Source of the DNA: Lacipirellula limnantheis | GTDB lineage: Bacteria > Planctomycetota > Planctomycetia > Pirellulales > Lacipirellulaceae | DNA length: 64,000 bases | Direction: 5' to 3' | Assembly (NCBI RefSeq): GCF_007746075.1 | Contig: NZ_CP036339.1 | Coordinates: 1,116,001-1,180,000, forward strand | Part shown: positions 18,001 to 25,648 of the stretch, piece by piece | How the letters are laid out: every line of letters begins with the position of its first letter | How positions within the stretch are numbered: position 1 is the stretch's first letter | The notes under the pieces: generated by a model | The model's input: only the letters and a program-made list of their open reading frames with translations | What the model was told of the DNA's origin: nothing | The model's database searches: none | Position numbers and translations under genes: made by a program

Positions 18001-19544
18001 ATGAGTTAATCGATCGTCAGGCCTGGGCGTGGCAGCTGGAGCGAGTATCGCTACCGCAGCGTCAAGCACTTGTGGGCTGGCTTGGGATCATCAAGAAGAT
18101 CGGTAAAGGCTACGGAAAGCAAGTCGCATCGCTAAGGCAGGCAGCGCAACAGCAAATGCAGGACTGCAGGGAAGCGGTGCCGGTTTGGGTGATGCCGCTA
18201 GCCCGGGTTGCAGAGAATTTCGATCTTAGCCGGCCTAGATTCGATGTGGTAATTATCGACGAGGCTAGCCAATGTGATCCCATGGCCCTGCTTGCCATCA
18301 TGGCTGCCGACAAAGTCATCGTTGTTGGCGACGACAAGCAGGTGAGTCCGCTAGCCGTAGGACAAAACGTTAATATCGTTCAAGGATTGATCAAGCAGCA
18401 TTTGGACGGGATTCCCAATGCGATCTTGTATACGGGGGAACTGTCCATCTATGACATCGCGCTGCAATCGTTCGAGGCCCCGATATGCTTGTTGGAGCAT
18501 TTCCGTTGTGTTCCGGACATTATCGACTTTAGCAACTTCTTGAGCTACGCAGGGAGAATCAAACCGCTGCGAGAGCCCGCAAGTTCTTGGCACGCACCTC
18601 ATGTGGTCCCGCACCGTGTCAATTCATCCACTGAGGCGGCACATAAGGTCAATCGAGACGAAGCGCTCGAAATCGCGTCATTAGTCACATCTGCGATCGA
18701 GCACGAAAAATATGCGGACCATACATTTGGGGTAATTTCCCTGGTAGGCGACGATCAAGCCCGCGAGATCGACCTTATTTTGCGACGCTGGCTACCGCCC
18801 GACGAATATGAGAAACGTCGCATCGTCTGTGGAAGTTCGGCACACTTTCAGGGTGACGAGCGGGATGTGATGTTCTTATCGATGGTGGATACTCCTCGCG
18901 ACCGCCCCCTAACGATGAGACAAGACAGTAAGTTCGAACAGCGATTTAATGTCGCCGCAAGTCGTGCTCGCAATCAGCTGTGGGTTGTTCACTCATTAGA
19001 TCCTGGGGTCGACCTGCAACCGGGGGATCTTCGACGTCGCCTTATCGAGCATGCCCAGGATCCCAAGGCGGTAACCCGGAGCCTGGAGCGTCTAGCGCCG
19101 CGCACTCAGTCCCCTTTTGAGAAGGAGGTGCTTGAACGGCTGCTGCAAGCCGGCTATCGCGTCACTCCCCAATGGCCAGTGGGACGATATCGCATCGACA
19201 TGGTTGTAGAAGGGGACGGGAACCGACTTGCCATTGAGTGCGACGGAGATCGATATCACACCCTGGAGAATCTGGCGGAGGATATGGAGAGACAGGCAAT
19301 TCTAGAGAGACTGAAATGGCGATTTTTGCGAATTCGGGGTTCAGCGTTTTACCGCGATAAAGAAGCTGCCATGAAAGACGTTTTTCTGAAGCTCGAAAAG
19401 ATGGGGATACTGCCGACCGGAGTCAACATCGAGCCGATTCCAAATCTGCGGGATGCTGTGATGATCGAATTGATACGTCGAGCTGCAGAGCTAAAAGCCG
19501 AATGGCAGGCACAGGACGGTGACGAGCGTGTGATGCATCCTTAA
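15006..19544 (+). CDS. SF1 (DNA2/UPF1-like) helicase with C-terminal nuclease domain
   Basis: 1512 residues. Walker A GPPGTGKSHT lies near residue 388, motif II DEASQCDP near 1085 followed by GDDKQVSPL (motif III), and LEHFRC, QGDERDV and FNVAASRARNQLWVVHS (motifs IV-VI) are all present, so the ATPase should be active. A long coiled insertion separates motifs I and II. The C-terminal about 110 residues contain RIDMVVEG, LAIECDGDRYH and a following WRFLRIRGS, the Asp, Glu-x-Cys/Asp layout of the MTES_1575/Vsr-like restriction-endonuclease fold. Large helicase-nuclease fusions of this kind include known antiphage proteins such as Hhe. A defence role with the two preceding genes is inferred from architecture. 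Confidence 0.85.
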   Translation: MPHEFLDSHDVCRTKIRQVFDFLKALNEHRNPVVRQISDQRWTMWLDDLPSHPDLEFNRALNIGAEEGELPANDWLMRVRRPRIAHAPSPQRELRDWLSAGWENPFAPPVFLETRDVAQDDGPPKSVLFGDDPERVASREEWLATWNEWSTTERPTRLTLQIFEKLYALHAELQREAERLDLVVADGVLSWEQTEGAIYHPLVLQRVQLHFDAVKPEFTVVDSDYSSELYTQVFQSNAALNPQELRTSRQQFEAANHHPLSKEASGFLRSFVHLLSPRGDFLDDKRPPKGTDDPAIGRAPLLYVRDRTRGFGAAIERVLEGLNDRKDFPEAIRNIVGCSRVQQGQTVPQTAERDVSESEILFGKEANPEQRRIAQAVDRHGAVLVQGPPGTGKSHTIANLIGHLLANKQSVLVTSHTTKALKVLRGHLVDDLQPLCVSVLDNDADSRNQLEQAINKISERLSGTDPRSLRREAVIRKGERQRILDLLSKTSAGLREARFGEYRELVIAGDSYAPVEAAKLVSAGKDRQDWIPGPVAAGEPCPLTAEELIALYESNSKVSEQDDAYVDTPLPDIAKVPSAEKFGAAVSKITIAAAEETFDRELWPGINVADERVPDWIKDVREVASGFEKAIRDFKEYKSWQLEAVNAGRSQHGSECPWEHLLAKIDEAAQIANTNKLEFLKYQPVTDHVLELEEQRILAGAIHSHLEKGGQLSRLSLIVRPKWRKAIAGWTVLGRAPAKAEEVNAISRLLELKRAREELSILWEGLVAKRGGPAFAELGDEPENSAPQFSTSIRSARYWWQTKWQPLEESLRTLGFDFLKWHEGSDAPSEFTANAELHSIVRGVEDRLLAQLRAAASRFEGLVLQAKLARIEQGLSFYKRPEVSTLRQAIQNRQPADYAKAYYALSGAIERRIAATNRKELLARLDSKCSGGAAWAPMWASAIRRREGVHGAAAPPGDVLAAWQWRQLNDELDRRAQVDIQQLGQDIERLQQELREVTNELIDRQAWAWQLERVSLPQRQALVGWLGIIKKIGKGYGKQVASLRQAAQQQMQDCREAVPVWVMPLARVAENFDLSRPRFDVVIIDEASQCDPMALLAIMAADKVIVVGDDKQVSPLAVGQNVNIVQGLIKQHLDGIPNAILYTGELSIYDIALQSFEAPICLLEHFRCVPDIIDFSNFLSYAGRIKPLREPASSWHAPHVVPHRVNSSTEAAHKVNRDEALEIASLVTSAIEHEKYADHTFGVISLVGDDQAREIDLILRRWLPPDEYEKRRIVCGSSAHFQGDERDVMFLSMVDTPRDRPLTMRQDSKFEQRFNVAASRARNQLWVVHSLDPGVDLQPGDLRRRLIEHAQDPKAVTRSLERLAPRTQSPFEKEVLERLLQAGYRVTPQWPVGRYRIDMVVEGDGNRLAIECDGDRYHTLENLAEDMERQAILERLKWRFLRIRGSAFYRDKEAAMKDVFLKLEKMGILPTGVNIEPIPNLRDAVMIELIRRAAELKAEWQAQDGDERVMHP

Positions 19545-19867
19545 CATCGCGGGCTATTGAACACAATAGTACTCGTGGGCTCGAACCTTACCGGCATGAC
19601 GTCGGTCCACAAGGTGAACGATGAGGGAATGCGATGTAAAACGCAGACTGGGGAGTCTTTAGCGGTAGGGGAGAGTCCTCCGGCCCGATTAATTCAGATC
19701 AAAACCTCGATGCAAGCGCGATTTCGACTCGGAAGCGATGGCATGTGTTTCTGAGAGCAGGCGCGGCGCTTGGTGTGCCCCTCAAATCGACATTTCGAAG
19801 CAAGGCGGTCGTATTCTCTTTCAAGTAAGGTTATGTTCTCCGCCGTTTACGAACGTTACTATTCGAT
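19545..19867. other. Intergenic, nothing recognised
   Basis: About 320 bp with short frames only, and no clear promoter or repeat. It presumably holds the promoter of the lipoprotein gene that follows. Confidence 0.4.
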
Positions 19868-21139
19868 ATGACATTCGTGCCATCAAGAACTGGCCCCGCC
19901 GTGTCCAAGCGACGTTATAAAACACCCCTGGCCATCTATTTTACTTTGGTGCTCGCTACGGCACTAGTGGCATGGCTGCCTGGATGCTCCGACACTCCGG
20001 TAGGCATGCGTGGCAGTCTGTTAGATTCGAAGCTTGGCGGACACGTAATAGCACTACGCTTTTCACCTGACGGCGGTCACCTCTTTTCCTCCGAGTCGTT
20101 TCGTTGGAAGTCAAAAGCAATCGGCGGTTCACATTTGGATGGGGTACTGAGTAGATGGGATCTTGCAAATGGAAAAATTACCAACACGGTCCCCTTCCGA
20201 TATCCATCCGCGTTGGCAGTCGACGGGGAGTTATTAGCGGTTGGCACCGCGAATTGGAGCGCTCCCCGTCCGGGCGAACTACCGCGAGCAATCCCAGCGT
20301 ATCGGAACGTTGGTAGCGTACATTTGTTAGACGCTAAGACCCTTGGTGCAAAAGGTCACATTCCTCTTGAACAGGGTGTAGTGGGACTTGCCTTCATTCC
20401 AAAGTCTCACTACCTCGCGGCGTATTGCATTAATTCCGAAAATACCGTTTCAGTCTTCCTGATTGACGTAGAGAGCCAGTCGAAAGTGGCCAGCAGAACG
20501 CTTACAGGCCAACCGATTGCAATTGAGCACCGAGGCGCGGTTCAACCATTGGTCTACTCGAAAATCAATGGAGGGTCACTCATAGTGCTCAATCCAACGA
20601 AGCCATTGATCCCCGGCGAGGATGCAAGGGCAAGTAACGATGAAGAAAGTAAACGAGCGATTCGCTCCGCCATTGGCGGGGAATTGCTCGTGTTATCTGT
20701 CCCCTCCTTATCTCTGGTTCGGAGCATCGCAATTGGCGATGATGATTGCACATTTGTCGACGCAACCGACGATGGAACATTCACAGTAGTGGCGAGTGAG
20801 TCTTGCCGACTGGGGACCATTGGGACGTCGGACGATTTGCGCGCGCAATTGAAAGAGTACGGCACATACGTTGCTGCCGCATTCATTCTCAACGACAGCG
20901 ATCGAACTTTGGTGTTCAATCATAGGGCAGTTCGGGATGACGCTGCGTCAGTGGCCGGATCAATTGTTGATTTAAGCTCCAGCAAGGATCAGACAATTGC
21001 CCGACTTAGGCCGCAAGAGAATCACGTTCTGTTCTCAGCTGCAATCTCCGACGATCGTCGAAAAGCGGCTTGCTCGGGCAATGATGGCGTGATCCAAATA
21101 TGGTCACTCAGCGGCGACGAATCCAATGTGGTCAAGTAA
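19868..21139 (+). CDS. WD40-like beta-propeller lipoprotein
   Basis: 423 residues from ATG 19868; an in-frame GTG at 19901 gives a better signal peptide (MSKRRYKTPLAIYFTLVLA). The lipobox is LPGC, so the protein is probably lipid-anchored and faces the periplasm. The mature part has propeller blades such as VIALRFSPDGGHLFSSES, VVGLAFIPKSHYLAAY and a final SGNDGVIQIWSL, a diverged WD40 array of about six or seven blades. No enzyme domain is seen. A binding or scaffold role is the most that can be inferred. Confidence 0.75.
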   Translation: MTFVPSRTGPAVSKRRYKTPLAIYFTLVLATALVAWLPGCSDTPVGMRGSLLDSKLGGHVIALRFSPDGGHLFSSESFRWKSKAIGGSHLDGVLSRWDLANGKITNTVPFRYPSALAVDGELLAVGTANWSAPRPGELPRAIPAYRNVGSVHLLDAKTLGAKGHIPLEQGVVGLAFIPKSHYLAAYCINSENTVSVFLIDVESQSKVASRTLTGQPIAIEHRGAVQPLVYSKINGGSLIVLNPTKPLIPGEDARASNDEESKRAIRSAIGGELLVLSVPSLSLVRSIAIGDDDCTFVDATDDGTFTVVASESCRLGTIGTSDDLRAQLKEYGTYVAAAFILNDSDRTLVFNHRAVRDDAASVAGSIVDLSSSKDQTIARLRPQENHVLFSAAISDDRRKAACSGNDGVIQIWSLSGDESNVVK

Positions 21140-21489
21140 GCGGTGTGCCGAGCGAGTACGGACAAATAAGAAACAAGTGCGGAGTCAGTGTGGGCGGTTT
21201 TTGACGAGTGACGCTCACTGACAAGAACGGCCGGTCACGTGCGCCGCGAATAAAACAGACATAGAAATCGTCCTGCCGCACTAATCGGAAATGTAAAAAC
21301 GTGGTGGACAATAACTGAGGCCAAAATCAGCCTCGCTCGCGATTAGGATTTCTATCAGTCGTGCGGCAATGAATTCTGTTGAGTACGGAATTTCTACCTG
21401 CGAGAGGCAGGTCGTGACACAACAGTCTGCTACATTGGCCTACTGATCTTCCACTTGTACGTCTTGCGCTTCAACGAGAAGGATCGCTA
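21140..21489. other. Intergenic upstream of SUMF1-like gene
   Basis: No gene. The 3' end has GAGAAGGATCGCTA directly before the ATG at 21490, a usable ribosome site. Segments around 21262-21282 and 21345-21368 share 'tagaaat'/'atttcta' and 'gccgcac'/'gtgcggc' words in inverted order and could form a loose secondary structure. Confidence 0.35.
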
Positions 21490-22554
21490 ATGGCAATCCC
21501 CATCCGAGCATTGATTCTGTCCTTGTGGCTACTGAGCGCATCGGCAAGTCGCGCGGCGACCACTCAGGTGGTCATTCCATTGACCCGCGTCGGTAACGCT
21601 GGCAATCCCGACGTCAAAGGGACGCTCTACCCGTTCGGCGGAGTCGCGTACGAGTTCGAGATCGCGAAGACCGAGGTCAGTGCTTGGCAGTACCTGCAAT
21701 TCCTCAATCAAGTCGATCCCCTAGGGGCGAACGAGCTACATCTCTACGAATCGCCACTGATGCTTTATTCGAACGGCATCACGCTGGATAACTCCCGTGC
21801 GTTGGGCGCCACATATCAGTTCTGGGCCAGCGACTTCGCAAATTATCCCCTGGTTACCCCATCATGGTACAGCGCGGCGAGGTTCGCCAACTGGATGCAT
21901 AACGGCCAGGGGGCAGGCGACACCGAGACCGGTTCCTACACGCTGATTGGGCGAACGCCAATCCCGCTCGACGGCGATTCGATCCGGCGAAATCCTGAAG
22001 CGACCTGGGTCATCCCCAGCATCGACGAATGGTTCAAAGCGGCGTTCCATAAGAACGACGGTCCGACGGGCAACTACTGGACTTATCCCACGTCGCGAGA
22101 CACTTACCCCTACAGCGCCAAGCCGCCAGGGAACTTCGCGCCTGATCGGGCCAATACGGGCAACGTCTACGCGGACGACGGATTAAAAAATGGGTACAAC
22201 GACGGTTACGCCAAAACCGGCAGTACCGACTACTTCCCAGGCCAAATCTATCTGACCGACGTCGGGGCCTATCGGTTCTCGGTGAGCCCCTACGGCACGC
22301 TGGATCAATTTGGCAATATCGACGAGTGGACGGAAACGCCGGCGCACGTTGAAGGAACTCGTTACCTAGGACCTGATAGTCGGTATCAAAACAACTATCT
22401 TTCTGCGTGGGCTGGCGGCCCAGGCTTTCGCTTGGCGAAGGTGCCCGAGCCCACCTCCAGTCTCCTTGCGATGTGGCTTCTTCAAGGTCTAGCGTCCAGA
22501 AGCTCCAGACGCCCTGTGAAGCTGCCAAGCAAGTCGCGGCCCTGGGTAAGGTAG
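21490..22554 (+). CDS. SUMF1-like (formylglycine-generating-enzyme fold) PEP-CTERM protein
   Basis: 354 residues with a signal peptide (LILSLWLLSASASRAA). The body shows SUMF1/FGE-family landmarks: EFEIAKTEVSAWQYLQFLN, SWYSAARFANWMHNGQG, WVIPSIDEWFKAAFHKN, DQFGNIDEWTETP and a final GGPGFRLAK. No copper-binding Cys pair is visible, so true FGE activity is unlikely; many planctomycete members probably bind ligands. The end begins as PEP-CTERM (VPEPTSSLLAM) but after the first few helix residues becomes GLASRSSRRPVKLPSKS. The anchor is shorter than normal and may have been replaced by inserted mobile DNA, since an IS3 remnant follows directly. Confidence 0.8.
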   Translation: MAIPIRALILSLWLLSASASRAATTQVVIPLTRVGNAGNPDVKGTLYPFGGVAYEFEIAKTEVSAWQYLQFLNQVDPLGANELHLYESPLMLYSNGITLDNSRALGATYQFWASDFANYPLVTPSWYSAARFANWMHNGQGAGDTETGSYTLIGRTPIPLDGDSIRRNPEATWVIPSIDEWFKAAFHKNDGPTGNYWTYPTSRDTYPYSAKPPGNFAPDRANTGNVYADDGLKNGYNDGYAKTGSTDYFPGQIYLTDVGAYRFSVSPYGTLDQFGNIDEWTETPAHVEGTRYLGPDSRYQNNYLSAWAGGPGFRLAKVPEPTSSLLAMWLLQGLASRSSRRPVKLPSKSRPWVR

Positions 22555-22619
22555 CCCCGTCGCACGGCAAGCTGAGCTTCCCCCAGCGGAGGGGGGCCAG
22601 CGGGAGTCGATCACAACCG

Positions 22620-23030
22620 GGAGTATGTACCCCAGTGAGCTGTCCGCCCGATGGTGTTTGTAGTCCAGACGCCCAACAGTCGATGCACCAGCGGGCGCTC
22701 GTCGCTGGTGCGATCAGCGATGTCGCCGCTCCAGACGTGATCCTCGTAGGTGGGCTCAGTCGCACGCACGATCCGTCGGCAAGCGCCATTCGCTGCCATT
22801 TCGGCTGCTTGTGGGGGACTTTCGGCCCCTCCTGACTCCAGAAACGTTCGACGCGCTTGTGGTTGACCGTCCATCCCTCGCGCCGCAATAGGGCCGTGAC
22901 GCGGCGATATCCGTAACGTCCGTAGTCGCTCACTAGCTGGACGATCCGCTTCAGGAATTGTGGCTCGTCACTGCAGCGACAATCGTCCGATGCCCGCCGC
23001 GTGACCTCAGCGTCAGCGAACTAGCGCTCA
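22620..23030 (-). pseudogene. IS3-family transposase (OrfB) fragment, frameshifted
   Basis: On the minus strand, frames give VSDYGRYGYRRVTALLRREG and then WTVNHKRVERFWSQEG, the HTH_21 start of IS3 OrfB transposases. In a second frame follow TYEDHVWSGDIADRTSDER, the beginning of the DDE core. The frameshift near 22790 and the loss of the remaining core and both ends show a dead remnant. It sits between the disturbed C-terminus of the SUMF1-like gene and the ubiquitin-like operon, so it may mark a rearrangement boundary. Confidence 0.75.
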
Positions 23031-23158
23031 ATGCTGAGGGCAATGAGTGTCTCACGCTAAATCCATCTGCATTACGGGTCATAAAGAATTGACGGGCTGC
23101 TTAACCGTTCGGCGCGCGCCGAAAAGGTTCCGTCTGGCACCCTAGTGGAGATGATCTC

Positions 23159-23668
23159 TTGAACGATTCACCCTTGTCCCCTGACGAAGCGCGCGCCTAT
23201 CGCGAAGCGGGCCACGCCGTCATGGCCCGCGAACTGGGTTTGCCGTGCCATCGACCTGACGGCATGCCCCACTACCAGTTCGCCACGTTCCGCGACAACT
23301 GCCGCCAAGCAGCGCAAGACCGCGAATTGCCGCTCGTGCCGGTGCGCAACTTCGTCCGCTTCCAACTGGCCGGTCCCGCCGCGGAGCTCTTGCGATTGGA
23401 ACGCCACCACGGCCTCGACCGCCGCTCGGCGGGACGCAACCGCTTTCGCAGTCACTGGCTCCGGCGCCGCCAGGCCCGTCCTGACCCAGCGCTCGACTGG
23501 GCCTTCTCCATCGTGCTGGGCTGGTTCACCAATGGCCGGCAGCGAAACGTCGCCCACCGGTTCGAGGAGTTTTGGAATAGCGCGCTGGAAGCCTACCAGT
23601 ACCCGACCCTCTGGCGCGCCGTGGAACAGACAGCCACGGATCTTTTGCGCCAGAGTCCTCCTCGCTGA
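23159..23668 (+). CDS. M41/FtsH-peptidase-like protein with degenerate metal site
   Basis: 169 residues starting at TTG 23159, supported by TGGAG eight bases upstream. The N-terminal AYREAGHAVMARELGLP matches the zinc helix of FtsH-type M41 peptidases (HEAGHAV), but the first His is Arg. FQLAGPAAELLRLE resembles the following Gly-Arg-xAE helix. The C-terminal WRAVEQTATDLL also fits the M41 helical bundle. No AAA ATPase is attached. With one metal ligand missing it is probably not a classical protease, and substrate binding is one option. It is the first gene of a same-strand GC-rich series ending in the ubiquitin-like pathway genes. Confidence 0.55.
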   Translation: MNDSPLSPDEARAYREAGHAVMARELGLPCHRPDGMPHYQFATFRDNCRQAAQDRELPLVPVRNFVRFQLAGPAAELLRLERHHGLDRRSAGRNRFRSHWLRRRQARPDPALDWAFSIVLGWFTNGRQRNVAHRFEEFWNSALEAYQYPTLWRAVEQTATDLLRQSPPR

Positions 23669-23779
23669 GACGTACTACGTCTCAACTCTGGTAGGCGACG
23701 GGATGAAAGCCGGCGGCCGTGGCTCGTGGGACTGCCCCTGAGCCTGGACCATTGACTTGAGCCATGCGCTCGCCATCCC

Positions 23780-24145
23780 GTGCGGCTACGCACTTTGTCC
23801 GATGCCTACCAACTGACCGCGCAACCACCCGGAGTTGTTGGCTCCGCCAACGAACATCATTTGATCGAAGCGACTCTATTCGCCCTGGCGGCAACGCTCG
23901 TGCTGGCCGTCACCGCTCTCGCCCGCGAAGTCCGCCTCCGCCGGGCGCTGGAGCGATTGGTGCAACTGCTTCTCACCCGCTTGAGGCTACGCCCCCTTGA
24001 CCGTGAAACGTCCGCCGAGTCAGGTCGCGTGCCTGATCACCCTGACCTGCCTGATCGGCTGCCAAGATTCTGCGCTGGAAATCGCCCGCGAAGCGGCGAA
24101 CCGCCAAGCCCAGCAGAACGACCAGATCGCCCAAACAACCCGTGA
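23780..24145 (+). CDS. Possible small membrane protein
   Basis: The frame from GTG 23780 encodes one membrane helix (LIEATLFALAATLVLAVTAL) followed by a basic amphipathic helix (REVRLRRALERLVQLLLTRL). The second half overlaps the next gene for 149 bp and looks like its shadow. If real, it is a single-pass protein between the M41-like gene and the lipoprotein. No good ribosome site is seen. Low confidence. Confidence 0.3.
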   Translation: MRLRTLSDAYQLTAQPPGVVGSANEHHLIEATLFALAATLVLAVTALAREVRLRRALERLVQLLLTRLRLRPLDRETSAESGRVPDHPDLPDRLPRFCAGNRPRSGEPPSPAERPDRPNNP

Positions 24146-24533
24146 AGCGGCGTCCGCCGCCAAACGCCTCATCGAAGAAGAGGCCGAGTCCCGACAGGCG
24201 CTGCTCGCCGCCCAGCAAGGACTGCAACAAGGACAGTCCAAGCTCGCCGACGCCTGGAACGACGTCGAGGCCGAGCGTCAGCGCATCGCCGCCACGCGTC
24301 GCGGCGACTCGCTGCTGGTGGCCTCGCTCAAGACGCTAGGGGCCATCATCGCCGCGCTGTTGGCGCTAGCCCTCTCCTGGCTGGTCCTCGAGCGCCTGCA
24401 CGATGCCGGCGACGAGGAACTCCTCACCGCCGAACTGCTGCTGGCCGCGCACAGCGACGAGGAAGCCTTGATGTTCCCCAGCGCCCCCTCGCCGGCAGAA
24501 CCGCCGCTGCGGCTCCCCGAGCCGCAGGACTAA
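23997..24533 (+). CDS. Coiled-coil lipoprotein with C-terminal membrane helix
   Basis: 178 residues. The N-terminal VACLITLTCLIGCQDS has a lipobox (LIGC). Residues about 30-100 are an Ala/Glu/Gln-rich coiled coil (REAANRQAQQNDQIAQTTRE and onward). A membrane helix follows (LGAIIAALLALALSWLVL), then an acidic tail with Pro (FPSAPSPAEPPLRLPEPQ). Both ends are thus held at the membrane with a helical span between. No family is recognised. Its place inside the operon suggests it anchors or feeds the cytoplasmic ubiquitin-like enzymes at the membrane; that is inference. Confidence 0.65.
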   Translation: MTVKRPPSQVACLITLTCLIGCQDSALEIAREAANRQAQQNDQIAQTTREAASAAKRLIEEEAESRQALLAAQQGLQQGQSKLADAWNDVEAERQRIAATRRGDSLLVASLKTLGAIIAALLALALSWLVLERLHDAGDEELLTAELLLAAHSDEEALMFPSAPSPAEPPLRLPEPQD

Positions 24534-24557
24534 CTCGCCGTCACCGTTACCGACCTC

Positions 24558-24579
24558 CGGCCGCGCCCCCGCGCGGCCG
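24558..24579 (+). terminator. Intra-operon GC hairpin
   Basis: CGGCCGCG (24558-24565) pairs perfectly with CGCGGCCG (24572-24579) around a 6-nt loop and is followed by TTTCCATTTCC. It may be a weak terminator or mRNA-stabilising hairpin between the lipoprotein gene and the 232-aa gene. Confidence 0.5.
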
Positions 24580-24618
24580 TTTCCATTTCCACACGTCCCT
24601 TTCGAAGGAGTTACTCAA

Positions 24619-25317
24619 ATGATCGCCACGAACGACAACGAGCTGCGCCGCCGCTGGCGTCGCCAAGTCAGCTCGCGAAGCATTTACTGCCCAGGCCGCG
24701 CCCCGCGTGAAGGCGTCGCCCTGGGGTTTCTGATCGACGGCTGGCGTCGCGACGAACTGGTGGAGCTGCGCCGGCTGACGACGATCGTCCTGTTCGACGA
24801 GCGGGCCGCCAACGGCCGCACCAGCATCCGCGTCCTCGGCTATCGCCCAGAGCTAGTGGGACAGGAGATTCTTTGGACCGGTCCCCAGGCGCTGCGTTTG
24901 CGCAAGGACCTCGCCCTGCCGCCGCGCCCCTTGGCGACCGGACGGCGCCTCGACAGCCGCCGCCGCGATCTGTTGGAACTAGCGCTGCGGCTCGACCACC
25001 GGCTGAGCCAAGCGCAGCGCCGCCTGGAACGGCTGCGCCACACCGAGCCGCGGTTCCCAAGGGTCTGGGCCGGCTTCCGTCCCAGCGTCGCCGACCAACT
25101 GATCAGCGACGCGGAGCAGTCGCCCGGCAACCAACTCGATCTCGCTTCCCTGCTGGCCAAGTTACGGCGGGAGCAGGACGGACTGTCGCTCTTGCCGGCC
25201 GACTGGATCGGCGACGACCTGCCGCGCGCCACGGCGCTCTTCGCCGAGCAAAGCGGATTACCGGCGCGGCAGGCCATTAACGCGGCGTGCGACGGGCGCG
25301 TCCCGGTCAGTGCCTGA
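24619..25317 (+). CDS. Unrecognised 232-aa protein of the ubiquitin-like operon
   Basis: ATG 24619 has an excellent ribosome site (AAGGAG, nine bases upstream). The protein is basic and soluble. Residues about 30-95 have alternating hydrophobics ([46 protein letters not shown]) consistent with a beta-rich domain. Residues about 105-140 form a charged helix pair with Arg-rich [20 protein letters not shown]. The C-terminus is alpha-helical. No family or catalytic motif is recognised. It ends 35 bp before the modifier gene, so it may be a substrate, adaptor or target-recognition factor of the pathway. Confidence 0.7.
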   Translation: MIATNDNELRRRWRRQVSSRSIYCPGRAPREGVALGFLIDGWRRDELVELRRLTTIVLFDERAANGRTSIRVLGYRPELVGQEILWTGPQALRLRKDLALPPRPLATGRRLDSRRRDLLELALRLDHRLSQAQRRLERLRHTEPRFPRVWAGFRPSVADQLISDAEQSPGNQLDLASLLAKLRREQDGLSLLPADWIGDDLPRATALFAEQSGLPARQAINAACDGRVPVSA

Positions 25318-25352
25318 CCTTGACCACCTTCCCCCATTCATTCGGAGTTTCG

Positions 25353-25571
25353 ATGCGTATTCTCGTGATTAACAACGACGGCGGCGGCTTCGCCGACTAC
25401 ATCGAGGTCGAGCCCGGCCTGTCGGTCGCCGACCTCTTCCGCCGGCAAGTCGCCTACGGCCAGCCGAGCGACTACCTCATTCGCGTCAATCGACAACCGA
25501 CCCCGCCTGACCAGCTGCTCCAAGAAGGAGACCGGGTCAGCTTTACGCCTACGAAGATCGAAGGGGCCTGA
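25353..25571 (+). CDS. Ubiquitin-like modifier (ThiS/MoaD-type beta-grasp)
   Basis: 72 residues from ATG 25353 (GGAG five bases upstream). The pattern is beta-grasp: [29 protein letters not shown] (helix), [29 protein letters not shown]. The segment [12 protein letters not shown] is the ThiS/MoaD/ubiquitin-like signature strand before the C-terminal tail. The tail ends Glu-Gly-Ala rather than Gly-Gly. The JAMM peptidase two genes downstream could remove the last residue, or the short tail may be used as is. The E1, E2-RING and JAMM genes follow in order, which makes a protein modifier far more likely than a sulfur carrier. Confidence 0.8.
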   Translation: MRILVINNDGGGFADYIEVEPGLSVADLFRRQVAYGQPSDYLIRVNRQPTPPDQLLQEGDRVSFTPTKIEGA

Positions 25572-25581
25572 CGCCCTCCAG

Positions 25582-25613
25582 GCGTCGCGCCGCACGACCG
25601 TGCGGCGCGACGC
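25582..25613 (+). terminator. Perfect 14-bp hairpin between modifier and E2 genes
   Basis: GCGTCGCGCCGCAC (25582-25595) and GTGCGGCGCGACGC (25600-25613) pair without mismatch around the loop GACC, followed by TGTTTCTTTC. It lies 10 bp after the modifier stop codon. It should act as a partial terminator or 3'-end stabiliser, giving more modifier mRNA than enzyme mRNA, a common need in conjugation systems. The dosage role is inference. Confidence 0.65.
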
Positions 25614-25648
25614 TGTTTCTTTCACCTTCTACTAGGAGTCCTTGTACT

